From: Bacteroidales bacterium
Lineage (GTDB): Bacteria > Bacteroidota > Bacteroidia > Bacteroidales > VadinHA17
Assembly: GCA_025455505.1 (NCBI GenBank)
Contig: JALOMK010000023.1
Coordinates: 1-12,745, forward strand
Reading direction: 5' to 3'
DNA length: 12,745 bases
The notes beneath the pieces were generated by a model, which had not been told where the DNA came from, did no database searches, and was given only the letters and a program-made list of their open reading frames with translations. Shown here piece by piece: positions 6,647 through 12,745 of the stretch (within the stretch, counting starts at the first letter, position 1; the number at the start of each line of letters is the position of its first letter). A program made the position numbers and the translations under genes.

Positions 6647-7530
6647 TGGGAATCTGGGACGACATAAGGAGGAACTTCAGGGAGGGAAATGCCCTGATAC
6701 GGCTCATTTACATCAATGTTGCTGTCTTCCTTGCTCTTACACTTGCCGCCGTTGCCGGCTACCTTTTCAGGAATGAGACCCTTGCCGGCCTGCTGACAGG
6801 CTTCCTTGCCGTTCCTGCTTCGCCCGGCGCGCTTGCCATGAGGCCATGGACAGTATTCACATACATGTTCGTTCATAAGGATATCTGGCACATACTCTTC
6901 AACATGCTCTGGCTATATTGGTTCGGGAAGATCTTCCTTGAGTTCCTCGACCAGCGCAAGCTTGTTGCCGTTTATATCCTCGGTGGAATAAGCGGCTCTG
7001 TTCTATATATTCTATCCTTTAACATTTTCCCTGTATTCGATTCAATAGTAGGCGAATCGGTGGCGATCGGGGCTTCCGCCTCTGTAATGGCGATTGTCGT
7101 TGCCGCAGCTGCCTATGTCCCCGATTATCCCGTCCACCTTTTTCTCCTGGGCCGGGTGAGGATAAAGTACGTGGCCCTTGCGATTTTCATCCTTACTTCC
7201 TTCATGGATTTCTCTGTCAATTCGGGAGGCAAGCTTGCACATATCGGCGGCGCAGTATTCGGGTACTTCTATACCTTAAACCTCCGCCGGGGACGAGATG
7301 CAGGAAAGTACCTGAACAGGTTGCTCGACTCGATTGTTATATTTTTCAGGCCGCGCAAAAAAATGAAAGTGACATACAGGAAAAAGGCCGACGACATGGA
7401 ATACAACATTAGAAAGGCTGAGCACCAGGCACGTATAAATGCAATCCTCGACAAGATCTCGAAAGGTGGCTACGAGAGCCTTACGAAGGAGGAGAAGGAA
7501 ACCCTCTTCAGGGAAAGTCAGAAAAAATAG
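6646..7530 (+). CDS. Rhomboid family intramembrane serine protease with cytoplasmic C-terminal tail, second of a tandem pair
   Basis: This is a second rhomboid of 294 aa, beginning within the stop codon of the first. Catalytic Ser144 is in GASAS (the usual Gly after Ser is Ala) and His199 is in AHIGG. H82 and N86 are in HILFN, so the active site is complete. The loop between helices 3 and 4 is short. After helix 6 (to about residue 211) a basic tail of about 84 residues follows, which should lie in the cytoplasm. It ends with LDKISKGGYESLTKEEKETL, a conserved tail I associate with Bacteroidota rhomboids (DUF6576-type). The pair may split substrates or work in sequence, given their different loops and tails. 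The following gene starts 24 bp downstream. Confidence 0.94.
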   Translation: MGIWDDIRRNFREGNALIRLIYINVAVFLALTLAAVAGYLFRNETLAGLLTGFLAVPASPGALAMRPWTVFTYMFVHKDIWHILFNMLWLYWFGKIFLEFLDQRKLVAVYILGGISGSVLYILSFNIFPVFDSIVGESVAIGASASVMAIVVAAAAYVPDYPVHLFLLGRVRIKYVALAIFILTSFMDFSVNSGGKLAHIGGAVFGYFYTLNLRRGRDAGKYLNRLLDSIVIFFRPRKKMKVTYRKKADDMEYNIRKAEHQARINAILDKISKGGYESLTKEEKETLFRESQKK

Positions 7531-7554
7531 AGTTATATTAGCATTTAAATCACA

Positions 7555-8643
7555 TTGCTTTTGAAGAAGATCCTTCATAGAGTCCTTCTGGCTGTCAACA
7601 TTCTCCTGGCGCTTTCACTTGTGATGTCCTACCTTGCCGCCCATGTAAATCCGGGTGTTACAGCACTGCCAGCCTTCTTTGGACTTGCTTATCCGTATAT
7701 TCTTCTTCTTAACATCTTTATTGCAATTGTTTGGCTGATGCTTCTGAGATATGAGGCGGCAATATCAATTGTTGTGATCGCTGCAGGCTTTACTCACTTT
7801 TCAAACTACATTAAGCTTGGCAAACCCGGGGAAGACAAGGAGAACACATTCAAGGTACTGAGCTACAATATCCACCTTTTCAATTATTATGAGAAGAACG
7901 GCGGCCCGGCTACCGAAGCCAGGATAATGAATTTCATTAAAGCACAGAATGCAGACATAATACTCCTCCAGGAATTTTATATCACAGGGAATATTTCAAG
8001 GAAGGAGGCAGAACTGAGAAAGATGCTCGGAAGCGGATACCGTTCACATCTCAAGATGATTGCAAGCGGCAAGAACAGGTATTATGGTATAGCAACCTTT
8101 ACAAAATACCCTGTTCTGAGAAAAGGCGAGATAGTACACAAGGGATCTTCGAGCCTGACTATATATACCGATCTCCTGATAGGTGATGACACTGTTCGCG
8201 TTTACAACAATCACCTGCAGTCGTTCAGGCTTAAAAGGATAAGCAATTCCTTCCTCCAGGATATGACCAACCCTGACGAAAAGGAATCAGTGAATGAAGT
8301 AAAGGACCTGTCGCTCAGCCTGAGAAATGGCTTCGTCAGGCGGGCAGGACAGGCCATAAGGGTGAAGGAACATGTAAACAGCTCTCCTTTCCCGGTCATT
8401 GTCGCCGGTGACTTCAACGACACTCCGGTTTCATACGCATACAGGAAACTACGGTCAGGTTTGAATGATTCCTTCGTCACTTCAGGTTATGGTGCAGGAT
8501 TCACCTACAAGGGAAATTATCCTCCCAACAGGATAGATTACATACTTTATGATAAAAAGATAGTAAACAGTCATTTCGACATCCTCAGGGTAAGGTTTTC
8601 CGATCATTACCCTGTTGTGGCCTGGTTTAAAAAGAAGATCTAG
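7555..8643 (+). CDS. Membrane-anchored EEP-fold protein (endonuclease/exonuclease/phosphatase family)
   Basis: This 362-aa protein has three N-terminal membrane helices (about residues 8-29, 42-64, 67-84) followed by an EEP domain. Motifs are N105 (LSYNIHLF), E140 (ILLQEF), N219-H220 (VYNNHLQSF), D286 and N288 (AGDFND), D328 (NRIDYIL) and D350-H351 (SDHYPVV), so the active site looks complete. The N-terminal Lys/Arg and three helices predict that the catalytic domain faces the periplasm. Despite lying in the mutL operon, it is therefore unlikely to act on chromosomal DNA. The start must be TTG (7555 or 7561): an in-frame TAA sits at 7546, and the first ATG (7624) would remove most of helix 1. 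The stop TAG shares CTAG with the convergent gene. Substrate unknown. Confidence 0.9.
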   Translation: MLLKKILHRVLLAVNILLALSLVMSYLAAHVNPGVTALPAFFGLAYPYILLLNIFIAIVWLMLLRYEAAISIVVIAAGFTHFSNYIKLGKPGEDKENTFKVLSYNIHLFNYYEKNGGPATEARIMNFIKAQNADIILLQEFYITGNISRKEAELRKMLGSGYRSHLKMIASGKNRYYGIATFTKYPVLRKGEIVHKGSSSLTIYTDLLIGDDTVRVYNNHLQSFRLKRISNSFLQDMTNPDEKESVNEVKDLSLSLRNGFVRRAGQAIRVKEHVNSSPFPVIVAGDFNDTPVSYAYRKLRSGLNDSFVTSGYGAGFTYKGNYPPNRIDYILYDKKIVNSHFDILRVRFSDHYPVVAWFKKKI

Positions 8644-9584
8644 AAAGGCAGTTTCCTGAAATCGACATTACCGCCAGAGACAATAAGACCCACCTGCCGC
8701 CCCCTGAATTCTGAAGGATTTTCCCTTATTACAGCAAGCACAGTTGCCGATGAAGGCTCTATGACTATCTTCATCCTCTCCCATACAAGAAGCATGCATT
8801 CTATTATAGTCTCCTCCTGTGCAGTAAGTATCATGTCGACATTTTTTCTTATTACAGCAAAAGTAAGTTCACTCAGAGAAGTAAGAAGCCCGTCGGCAAC
8901 AGTCCGGGGATTGTCTGAAGGCACAAGGGCCCCCGAGGTGAATGACAGGTATGCATCCCTCGCATTGAAGGGTTCTGCACCTATCACACGTGTTGAACTG
9001 CCTGTGCCCTTAACAAGTGCTGAGGTGCCACTCATCAGCCCGCCCCCTCCAACAGGAGCCACAACAATATCAAGATCAGGCTTCTCCTCCATCAGCTCGA
9101 GGGCCGCTGTTCCCTGTCCGCAGATAACATTGAAGTTGTCGTAGGGATGGATAAGTACAGCCCCGGTCCTTTCCATTATCGCAAAAGTCGTCTCCTCCCT
9201 TGATTGAAGTGTTGGCTTGCAGAATGTAATATCAGCGCCGTATGAAGCCACTGCATTCTTTTTAACTTCCGGCGCTGTTTCAGGCATCACTATATAGGCC
9301 TTCACACCGTTCATCGCGGCTGCAAGAGCCAGGGCCGCGGCATGGTTTCCCGAAGAATGTGTCACGACGCCCCTGCGCTTTTCTTCATCGGATAGGCACA
9401 GAACAGCATTTGTTGCTCCCCGGAATTTAAATGCCCCCACCTTCTGGAAGTTCTCGCACTTGAAGAATAAATCACACCCGAAATTCCTGTTAAGTTGTGA
9501 CGAACAAAGAACAGGAGTCCTGTGAATATATGGTCTGATACGATTAAGAGCATCCTGAATATCTGAAGCTAACGGCAGTCTCAT
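8640..9584 (-). CDS. PLP-dependent serine racemase / threonine (serine) dehydratase-like enzyme
   Basis: This is a fold-type II PLP enzyme of 314 aa without a C-terminal ACT regulatory domain, so it is not the large biosynthetic IlvA form. The PLP lysine is K53 in VGAFKFRGA. The substrate loop is SSGNH (77-81), the phosphate-binding loop is GGGGL (179-183), and the pyridine-binding stretch is SGGN (303-306). GAEPFNARD places E204, A208 and D210 where serine racemases bind Mg2+/Ca2+. S78 corresponds to the racemase catalytic serine. Overall it resembles mammalian serine racemase closely, including HSSGNH, TAPEVKK, LVWERMK and IEP. It could produce D-serine, or break down serine, threonine or hydroxyaspartate to the keto acid and ammonia; sequence alone does not decide. 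It is a single-gene unit, convergent with the EEP gene. Confidence 0.88.
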   Translation of the reverse strand: MRLPLASDIQDALNRIRPYIHRTPVLCSSQLNRNFGCDLFFKCENFQKVGAFKFRGATNAVLCLSDEEKRRGVVTHSSGNHAAALALAAAMNGVKAYIVMPETAPEVKKNAVASYGADITFCKPTLQSREETTFAIMERTGAVLIHPYDNFNVICGQGTAALELMEEKPDLDIVVAPVGGGGLMSGTSALVKGTGSSTRVIGAEPFNARDAYLSFTSGALVPSDNPRTVADGLLTSLSELTFAVIRKNVDMILTAQEETIIECMLLVWERMKIVIEPSSATVLAVIRENPSEFRGRQVGLIVSGGNVDFRKLPF

Positions 9585-9676
9585 TCCGGGAATTTTCCGA
9601 AAATTAATAAATTCCGATATATGTAAGCCGTTGACTGCTTCTCATTATTTAAGTGAAGAATGAATTATTCAACGAA

Positions 9677-9712
9677 GTGCTTTGCTTTTGACATTTAATT
9701 CGGCAAAGGCAC
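9677..9712. repeat. Imperfect stem-loop in the divergent intergenic region
   Basis: GTGC-TTTGC (9677-9685) pairs with GCAAA-g-GCAC (9703-9712), a 9-bp stem with one bulged G and a 17-nt AT-rich loop. It lies in the 235-bp region between the divergent racemase-like and coiled-coil genes. It could be a regulator site or belong to a 5' leader. The role is unknown. Confidence 0.3.
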
Positions 9713-9733
9713 CTTACCCAACAGTAATAATTA

Positions 9734-9772
9734 ATTAATGTCTTCTTAATCTCACATTAATGCCTGCTTAAT
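9734..9772. promoter_or_regulatory. Tandem palindromic operator-like sites, ATTAA-N7-TTAAT twice
   Basis: Two 17-bp copies, 9734-9750 and 9756-9772, match at 15 of 17 positions. Each is itself a palindrome: ATTAA, 7 bp, TTAAT. They are 22 bp apart start to start, about two helical turns, so two dimers would bind the same DNA face. They lie 48-86 bp before the coiled-coil gene start and just upstream of a -7-like element at 9783. The layout suggests an operator, but AT-rich DNA can produce short palindromes by chance. Confidence 0.5.
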
Positions 9773-9782
9773 AAACAGTTGA

Positions 9783-9790
9783 TATAATTG
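9783..9790 (+). promoter_or_regulatory. Weak -7-like promoter element for the coiled-coil gene
   Basis: TATAATTG matches the TAnnTTTG consensus with one mismatch. It lies 30 bp before the ATG at 9820 and directly downstream of the tandem palindromes. No -33 TTG is seen at the right distance. Confidence 0.3.
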
Positions 9791-9819
9791 CTGCCAGTAC
9801 AAACAAAAATTATTCAAAA

Positions 9820-10677
9820 ATGAAAAAAACAATAATCTATACAGGAGCGGTGGCAGGAACTATCTTGCTTATCTGGCTGATCATTAATGCGGTGACTAAT
9901 TCAGGAACCAGGAAGAACCTTGAAAAGGAGAAACTGGTTTCGGAAAGACTTCTTTCAGAGAAATTATCATATGAAAAGGACCTGGGTAAGCTTAAATCTG
10001 AATTCGATGAATTGAATCGGAAAAATGAAGATTTCAAGAGACTGCTAGCCGCAAATGAGGCAAATATTGTTGAAAATGAGAAGAAGATAAAATCTCTGGC
10101 AGGTGAAAACAGGTCGTTGAAAACAAGCAAGAAGGAGCTGGAGGAGCTGAAAAAAGTCCATATCGATCTTCAAAGGGAATCTTCAAGGCTTAAGGAAGAA
10201 AATGACAGGATTGCTACCCTGAACAAAGAGATGCAAAACTCAATCACTTCACTGGAAACTCAAATGACAGCCCTGGCTCAGCAACTTGAGAATGCCCGCA
10301 AGTTCAGGTCGGAAAATTTCCTCAGCACAGCCACCCGTGGAAATAACCCTGAAAAACTTGTCATTAAGGCATCAAGGACAAAAAAACTAAACATAGCCTT
10401 CGAGGTTCCCGGAACCCTGACTGAAGCCATATCATTCAAGATCCTTACACCTGCCGGAAATGTGATTGATGAAAAAGACAAAAACCTGACCTTGTCTTTT
10501 CCTCTCAGAACATCTCACCTTACCGCCAGCCTGTCTTCATCAACAGGAGAATTTGAACAATCGCGCCAGGTAATTCTGAACTATGCCCCAAAAGAGAAAT
10601 TATCAAAAGGGGAATACCAGATTCAGATAATGTCGGGAGAGAACAGGATAGGAACCTGCAGGATTCAGCTTAAATAA
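9820..10677 (+). CDS. Membrane-anchored coiled-coil protein with C-terminal beta domain, function unknown
   Basis: I do not recognise a named function. The 285-aa protein has a short cytoplasmic start (MKK) and one membrane helix at about residues 5-25, most likely an uncleaved anchor. A long coiled coil follows at about 32-165, rich in Lys/Glu with heptad-like Leu/Ile spacing (KLKSEFDELNRKNEDFKRLL and similar). The C-terminal domain of about 110 residues (175-285) is mostly alternating hydrophobic residues typical of a beta sandwich, ending GEYQIQIMSGENRIGTCRIQL. The predicted layout is an inner-membrane anchor with a rod and a beta domain in the periplasm, fit for a spacer or scaffold in the envelope. 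The gene begins a more AT-rich run of same-strand genes and has its own candidate regulatory region. Confidence 0.8.
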   Translation: MKKTIIYTGAVAGTILLIWLIINAVTNSGTRKNLEKEKLVSERLLSEKLSYEKDLGKLKSEFDELNRKNEDFKRLLAANEANIVENEKKIKSLAGENRSLKTSKKELEELKKVHIDLQRESSRLKEENDRIATLNKEMQNSITSLETQMTALAQQLENARKFRSENFLSTATRGNNPEKLVIKASRTKKLNIAFEVPGTLTEAISFKILTPAGNVIDEKDKNLTLSFPLRTSHLTASLSSSTGEFEQSRQVILNYAPKEKLSKGEYQIQIMSGENRIGTCRIQLK

Positions 10678-10703
10678 GCCTTTCCCCCGGTTCAACAAAT
10701 CAC

Positions 10704-10734
10704 CTTACGGCAGTTTCCCAATCGCTGGCGTAAG
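10704..10734 (+). terminator. Imperfect stem-loop after the coiled-coil gene
   Basis: CTTACGGCAG (10704-10713) pairs with CTGGCGTAAG (10725-10734) with a single mismatch and an 11-nt loop. It lies 27 bp after the stop of the coiled-coil gene and 45 bp before the next start. No T-run follows, so it may be a weak terminator, an mRNA-stabilising 3' end, or a leader structure of the SPOR gene. Confidence 0.3.
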
Positions 10735-10778
10735 CAAAAGGAATTTGAAGTTAGTAGCAGTGATAATTCCCTACAAGC

Positions 10779-11219
10779 ATGAAGAATTATATCTATTTGA
10801 TTGTCTGCGTCACAATTATATTTTCCTCATGTGCCGGAGTGAATAAAAAACTCCGGAACAGCAAGAAAGATAATCCGGATAAAACTGATCCGGTAACAGA
10901 AGTGGTTCAGGTCAGTGAACCCTTACCCGAGATTAAGGAAATCGAGGAGAAGCTTGTCCCGATAAATGACAGAGATCCTGATCCGCACAGATATTTCGTA
11001 ATAATAGGGTCATATAGGAATCCTGATAATGCCCAAAGGTTCCGGTCGAAAATCCTCAAAGAGGGAATCAGTTCCGAAATACTGCTGAATGAGGCGGGTT
11101 TATACAGAATATCTGTTCTGGCAACAGATAATATTACTGAAGCCCGCGAAGATATAAGAAGGATAAGAAGGGTATTCCCTGAGTATTCGGATACCTGGCT
11201 GCTGATACAGAAAAAATAA
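10779..11219 (+). CDS. SPOR-domain lipoprotein
   Basis: This is a small 146-aa envelope lipoprotein. The signal peptide MKNYIYLIVCVTIIFSSC has a lipobox ending at Cys18. A charged, Pro-rich linker (about 20-65) leads to a SPOR domain at about 69-146: RYFVIIGSYRNPDNAQRF, GISSEIL, GLYRISV, and the closing DTWLLIQK. SPOR domains bind glycan strands that lack stem peptides and so concentrate at the division septum or other sites of wall remodelling. The protein is probably tethered to the outer membrane and contacts peptidoglycan. No catalytic domain is present, so it is likely an adaptor or localisation factor. It lies between a coiled-coil membrane protein and a polysaccharide-deacetylase-like protein, which fits a wall- or envelope-related group. 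Confidence 0.88.
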   Translation: MKNYIYLIVCVTIIFSSCAGVNKKLRNSKKDNPDKTDPVTEVVQVSEPLPEIKEIEEKLVPINDRDPDPHRYFVIIGSYRNPDNAQRFRSKILKEGISSEILLNEAGLYRISVLATDNITEAREDIRRIRRVFPEYSDTWLLIQKK

Positions 11220-11270
11220 TTGCACACAGTCAACCCGGAAACCTGAATCACTATTACTTACGAAGAATCA

Positions 11271-12173
11271 ATGATTTTATCTTCATCGCCGGATTTTATA
11301 AAAATGTCTGTTCTGCTGGGAAGTTTATTTATCATTGTCGATGGTCCGAAAAATATTCAGGAATCAAATCCCGCTGCGGAGGAGCCCATACCTGCATACG
11401 CCGGGACAGAAACAATTATCCGCAGCAAATACGACAGGTATGCTGTATTTACCTGGGAACAATATACACTTATGCTTGATATATTATCCCAGCCAAAATT
11501 CAAAGTGCTGCCAATTAATGATATGAGGAAGACATCTGACGAATCAAAAGTCATTGTAGGCATGAGGCACGACGTTGATTTCAATCCGTTTAAGGCACTG
11601 GAGATGGCAGAGCTTGAAATGAGATCCGGGATCCGGGCTACTTATTATTTTCTGGCTACTGCTGAGTACTACGGCAGTATCGATGAAAAAAAGCTTGTGA
11701 GGTCCCCGGGAATCGATGTTCTGTTTAAGAAGATAGCCGCTACCGGCGCCGAAATCGGAATTCATAACGACCTTCTTTCAGTTATGATCATCCATAAGAT
11801 GGATCCCTGGCAATTTAACAAGGAGGAACTAAGCTTCTACAAGTCACTGGGTATACAAATCAGGGGAACAGCCTCACATGGATCGCAGCTGGCCAAGTTA
11901 ACTGTCCCCAATTACCAGATATTTTCTGACTATGCGAAAAGCGACTCGGTAAGATATGAAGGGAAAGCTTACACGATTGGAAATCATAGTCTTAAAGAAT
12001 ACGGATTTAAATATGAGGCTTATTTTACGGATTACAGTCTTTACATTTCCGACTCAGGCGGCAAATGGAACGACCCGGAAGGTTTTCCGGGAATCCTCAA
12101 CATATTGGAATCGTCCAGGCCGGGAGACAGAATTCAGATCCTGATTCATCCTGACTGGTGGGGAAAAAATTAG
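11271..12173 (+). CDS. Polysaccharide deacetylase-like (NodB-fold) protein, WbmS-type
   Basis: This 300-aa protein has NodB-type carbohydrate esterase features. The first motif is GMRHDVD with D101 and D103, in place of the usual TFDDG. A strand-helix block IRATYYFLA follows, then EIGIHNDLL with H165 as the likely metal ligand, RGTASHGS (H203) and a final motif LIHPDWW (H293). The second His of the classical H-x3-H metal motif is not at +4 (Leu169), so metal binding is unusual or weakened. The N-terminus (SVLLGSLFIIVDG, residues 13-25) is a short hydrophobic stretch that might act as a poor signal or anchor; M12 at 11304 is an alternative start. RHDVD-type members often occur in surface-polysaccharide loci (WbmS-like). 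The substrate is not known. The gene starts 51 bp after the SPOR gene. Confidence 0.75.
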   Translation: MILSSSPDFIKMSVLLGSLFIIVDGPKNIQESNPAAEEPIPAYAGTETIIRSKYDRYAVFTWEQYTLMLDILSQPKFKVLPINDMRKTSDESKVIVGMRHDVDFNPFKALEMAELEMRSGIRATYYFLATAEYYGSIDEKKLVRSPGIDVLFKKIAATGAEIGIHNDLLSVMIIHKMDPWQFNKEELSFYKSLGIQIRGTASHGSQLAKLTVPNYQIFSDYAKSDSVRYEGKAYTIGNHSLKEYGFKYEAYFTDYSLYISDSGGKWNDPEGFPGILNILESSRPGDRIQILIHPDWWGKN

Positions 12174-12201
12174 ATGCAGCATAATAAGCAGAACACAAAC
12201 A

Positions 12202-12220
12202 ATACTTAGGAAGATACTTA
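12202..12220 (+). promoter_or_regulatory. Direct repeat ATACTTA-N5-ATACTTA upstream of the response regulator
   Basis: Two exact 7-bp copies (12202-12208 and 12214-12220) are spaced 12 bp start to start, just upstream of the candidate -33 element. OmpR-family regulators bind direct repeats spaced about one helical turn apart, so this could be an autoregulatory site. Function is inferred from position and form. Confidence 0.35.
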
Positions 12221-12225
12221 ACAAC

Positions 12226-12259
12226 TTGCTTCTCATACCTCCTCTTTTTCTTAATTTTG
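12226..12259 (+). promoter_or_regulatory. Candidate Bacteroidota promoter for the response regulator gene
   Basis: A TTG at 12226-12228 and an exact -7 element TAATTTTG at 12252-12259 are separated by 23 bp, slightly longer than the 19-21 bp typical for the phylum. The ATG at 12290 lies 31 bp beyond the -7 element. This indicates that the two-component genes have their own transcript. Confidence 0.5.
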
Positions 12260-12289
12260 AATCTGACTTTTGCCTTTAATGTTCAGCTT

Positions 12290-12745
12290 ATGAAAATCCT
12301 GATAGTTGAAGATGAACCTCAGGTTGTCGAATTCCTGAAAAGAGGTCTCTCTGAAAATGGCTATGAAACCACCGTTGCATATGATGGGCAACTGGGCGAG
12401 ATTATTGCAGCGAAAGGGGGCTTTGACCTTATAATTCTTGATGTTATCCTTCCAAAAATTAATGGTTACGACCTGTGCCGGAGGATTAGGGAAAAAGGAC
12501 TGGATATGCCTGTTTTAATGCTTACAGCTTTAGGCACCACTGAAGACAAAGTAAGCGGTTTCGATTCAGGAGCAGATGATTACCTTGTAAAACCTTTTGA
12601 ATTTGCCGAGTTGCTGGCCAGAATAAAAGCTTTAACCAAACGCCGGTCAGGCCTGATTCATACATCAAGGGAATTAAAGATTGCTGACCTTATACTTGAC
12701 CTGAATAAAAAATCTGCGACCAGAAATAATATCCGGATCGAACTT
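12290..12745 (+). CDS. OmpR-family response regulator (3' end cut by window edge)
   Basis: This is a two-component response regulator. The 152 visible codons cover the whole receiver domain and the beginning of the C-terminal DNA-binding domain. The acidic pocket is E7-D8-E9 (ILIVEDEP), the phospho-acceptor is Asp51 (LIILDVILP), the switch Thr is T79 (MLTALG), and Lys101 is in LVKPFEFAELLARI. The linker at about 115-125 leads to ELKIADLILDLNKKSATRNN, the opening beta strands of a winged-helix effector domain, as in CusR/OmpR regulators. The matching histidine kinase is probably just outside the window. Regulatory elements upstream (12202-12259) suggest an independent and perhaps autoregulated unit. 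The signal and targets cannot be read from the sequence. Confidence 0.95.
   Translation, partial: MKILIVEDEPQVVEFLKRGLSENGYETTVAYDGQLGEIIAAKGGFDLIILDVILPKINGYDLCRRIREKGLDMPVLMLTALGTTEDKVSGFDSGADDYLVKPFEFAELLARIKALTKRRSGLIHTSRELKIADLILDLNKKSATRNNIRIEL

Noticed and set aside
10668..10679. GCTTAAATAAGC palindrome spanning the stop of the coiled-coil gene
   Set aside because: The stem is only 4-5 bp and AT-rich and contains the stop codon itself. It is too weak to call a terminator.
12054..12236. 60-aa minus-strand frame with a hydrophobic start (MRSKLLSIFLSIVCVLLIML)
   Set aside because: Its second half lies antisense to the conserved end of the NodB-like protein. The hydrophobic part comes from an A-rich plus strand. 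I found no supporting promoter, so I do not annotate it.

Overview
The window looks like a chromosomal segment of a Bacteroidota (Bacteroidales-type) bacterium. Three things suggest this. Good Shine-Dalgarno sequences are nearly absent before the starts. Several intergenic regions carry exact copies of the Bacteroidota -7 promoter element TAnnTTTG. The lipoproteins and the mutL/rhomboid/EEP-family gene set resemble what I know from that phylum. No rRNA, tRNA, CRISPR array or mobile element was found. The longest stretch without a gene is 235 bp (9585-9819).

Region 1 (1-3058, + strand) is the 3' part of an ABC-2 type export operon: an ATP-binding subunit cut by the window edge, then two paralogous membrane permeases. 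Together they resemble the YbhF/YbhS/YbhR class of exporter. Region 2 (3055-3924, - strand) is a secreted lipoprotein of the endonuclease/exonuclease/phosphatase (EEP) fold; its stop codon interlocks with that of the last permease. Region 3 (4064-8643, + strand) is a tight four-gene operon: mutL, two tandem rhomboid intramembrane proteases, and a membrane-anchored EEP-fold protein. The MutL keeps its ATPase motifs and a clamp-binding-like motif but has lost the recognisable metal ligands of the C-terminal endonuclease site. Region 4 (8640-9584, - strand) is a PLP enzyme of the serine racemase/threonine dehydratase type, again with its stop codon interlocked with the neighbouring convergent gene.

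Region 5 (about 9600-12745, + strand) is visibly more AT-rich. It holds a membrane-anchored coiled-coil protein, a SPOR-domain lipoprotein, a NodB-fold polysaccharide-deacetylase-like protein, and the start of an OmpR-family response regulator that runs off the window. The first three look like cell-envelope proteins. A two-component system follows them, with its own promoter candidate and a direct repeat upstream.

I found no clear evidence of a wholly new system. The best leads are the degenerate MutL endonuclease site inside an otherwise membrane/periplasm operon, a pair of tandem ATTAA-N7-TTAAT palindromes 22 bp apart before the coiled-coil gene, a perfect 14-bp palindrome in the mutL leader, and the repeated use of palindromic stop-codon overlaps (TTAA, CTAG) at both convergent junctions.
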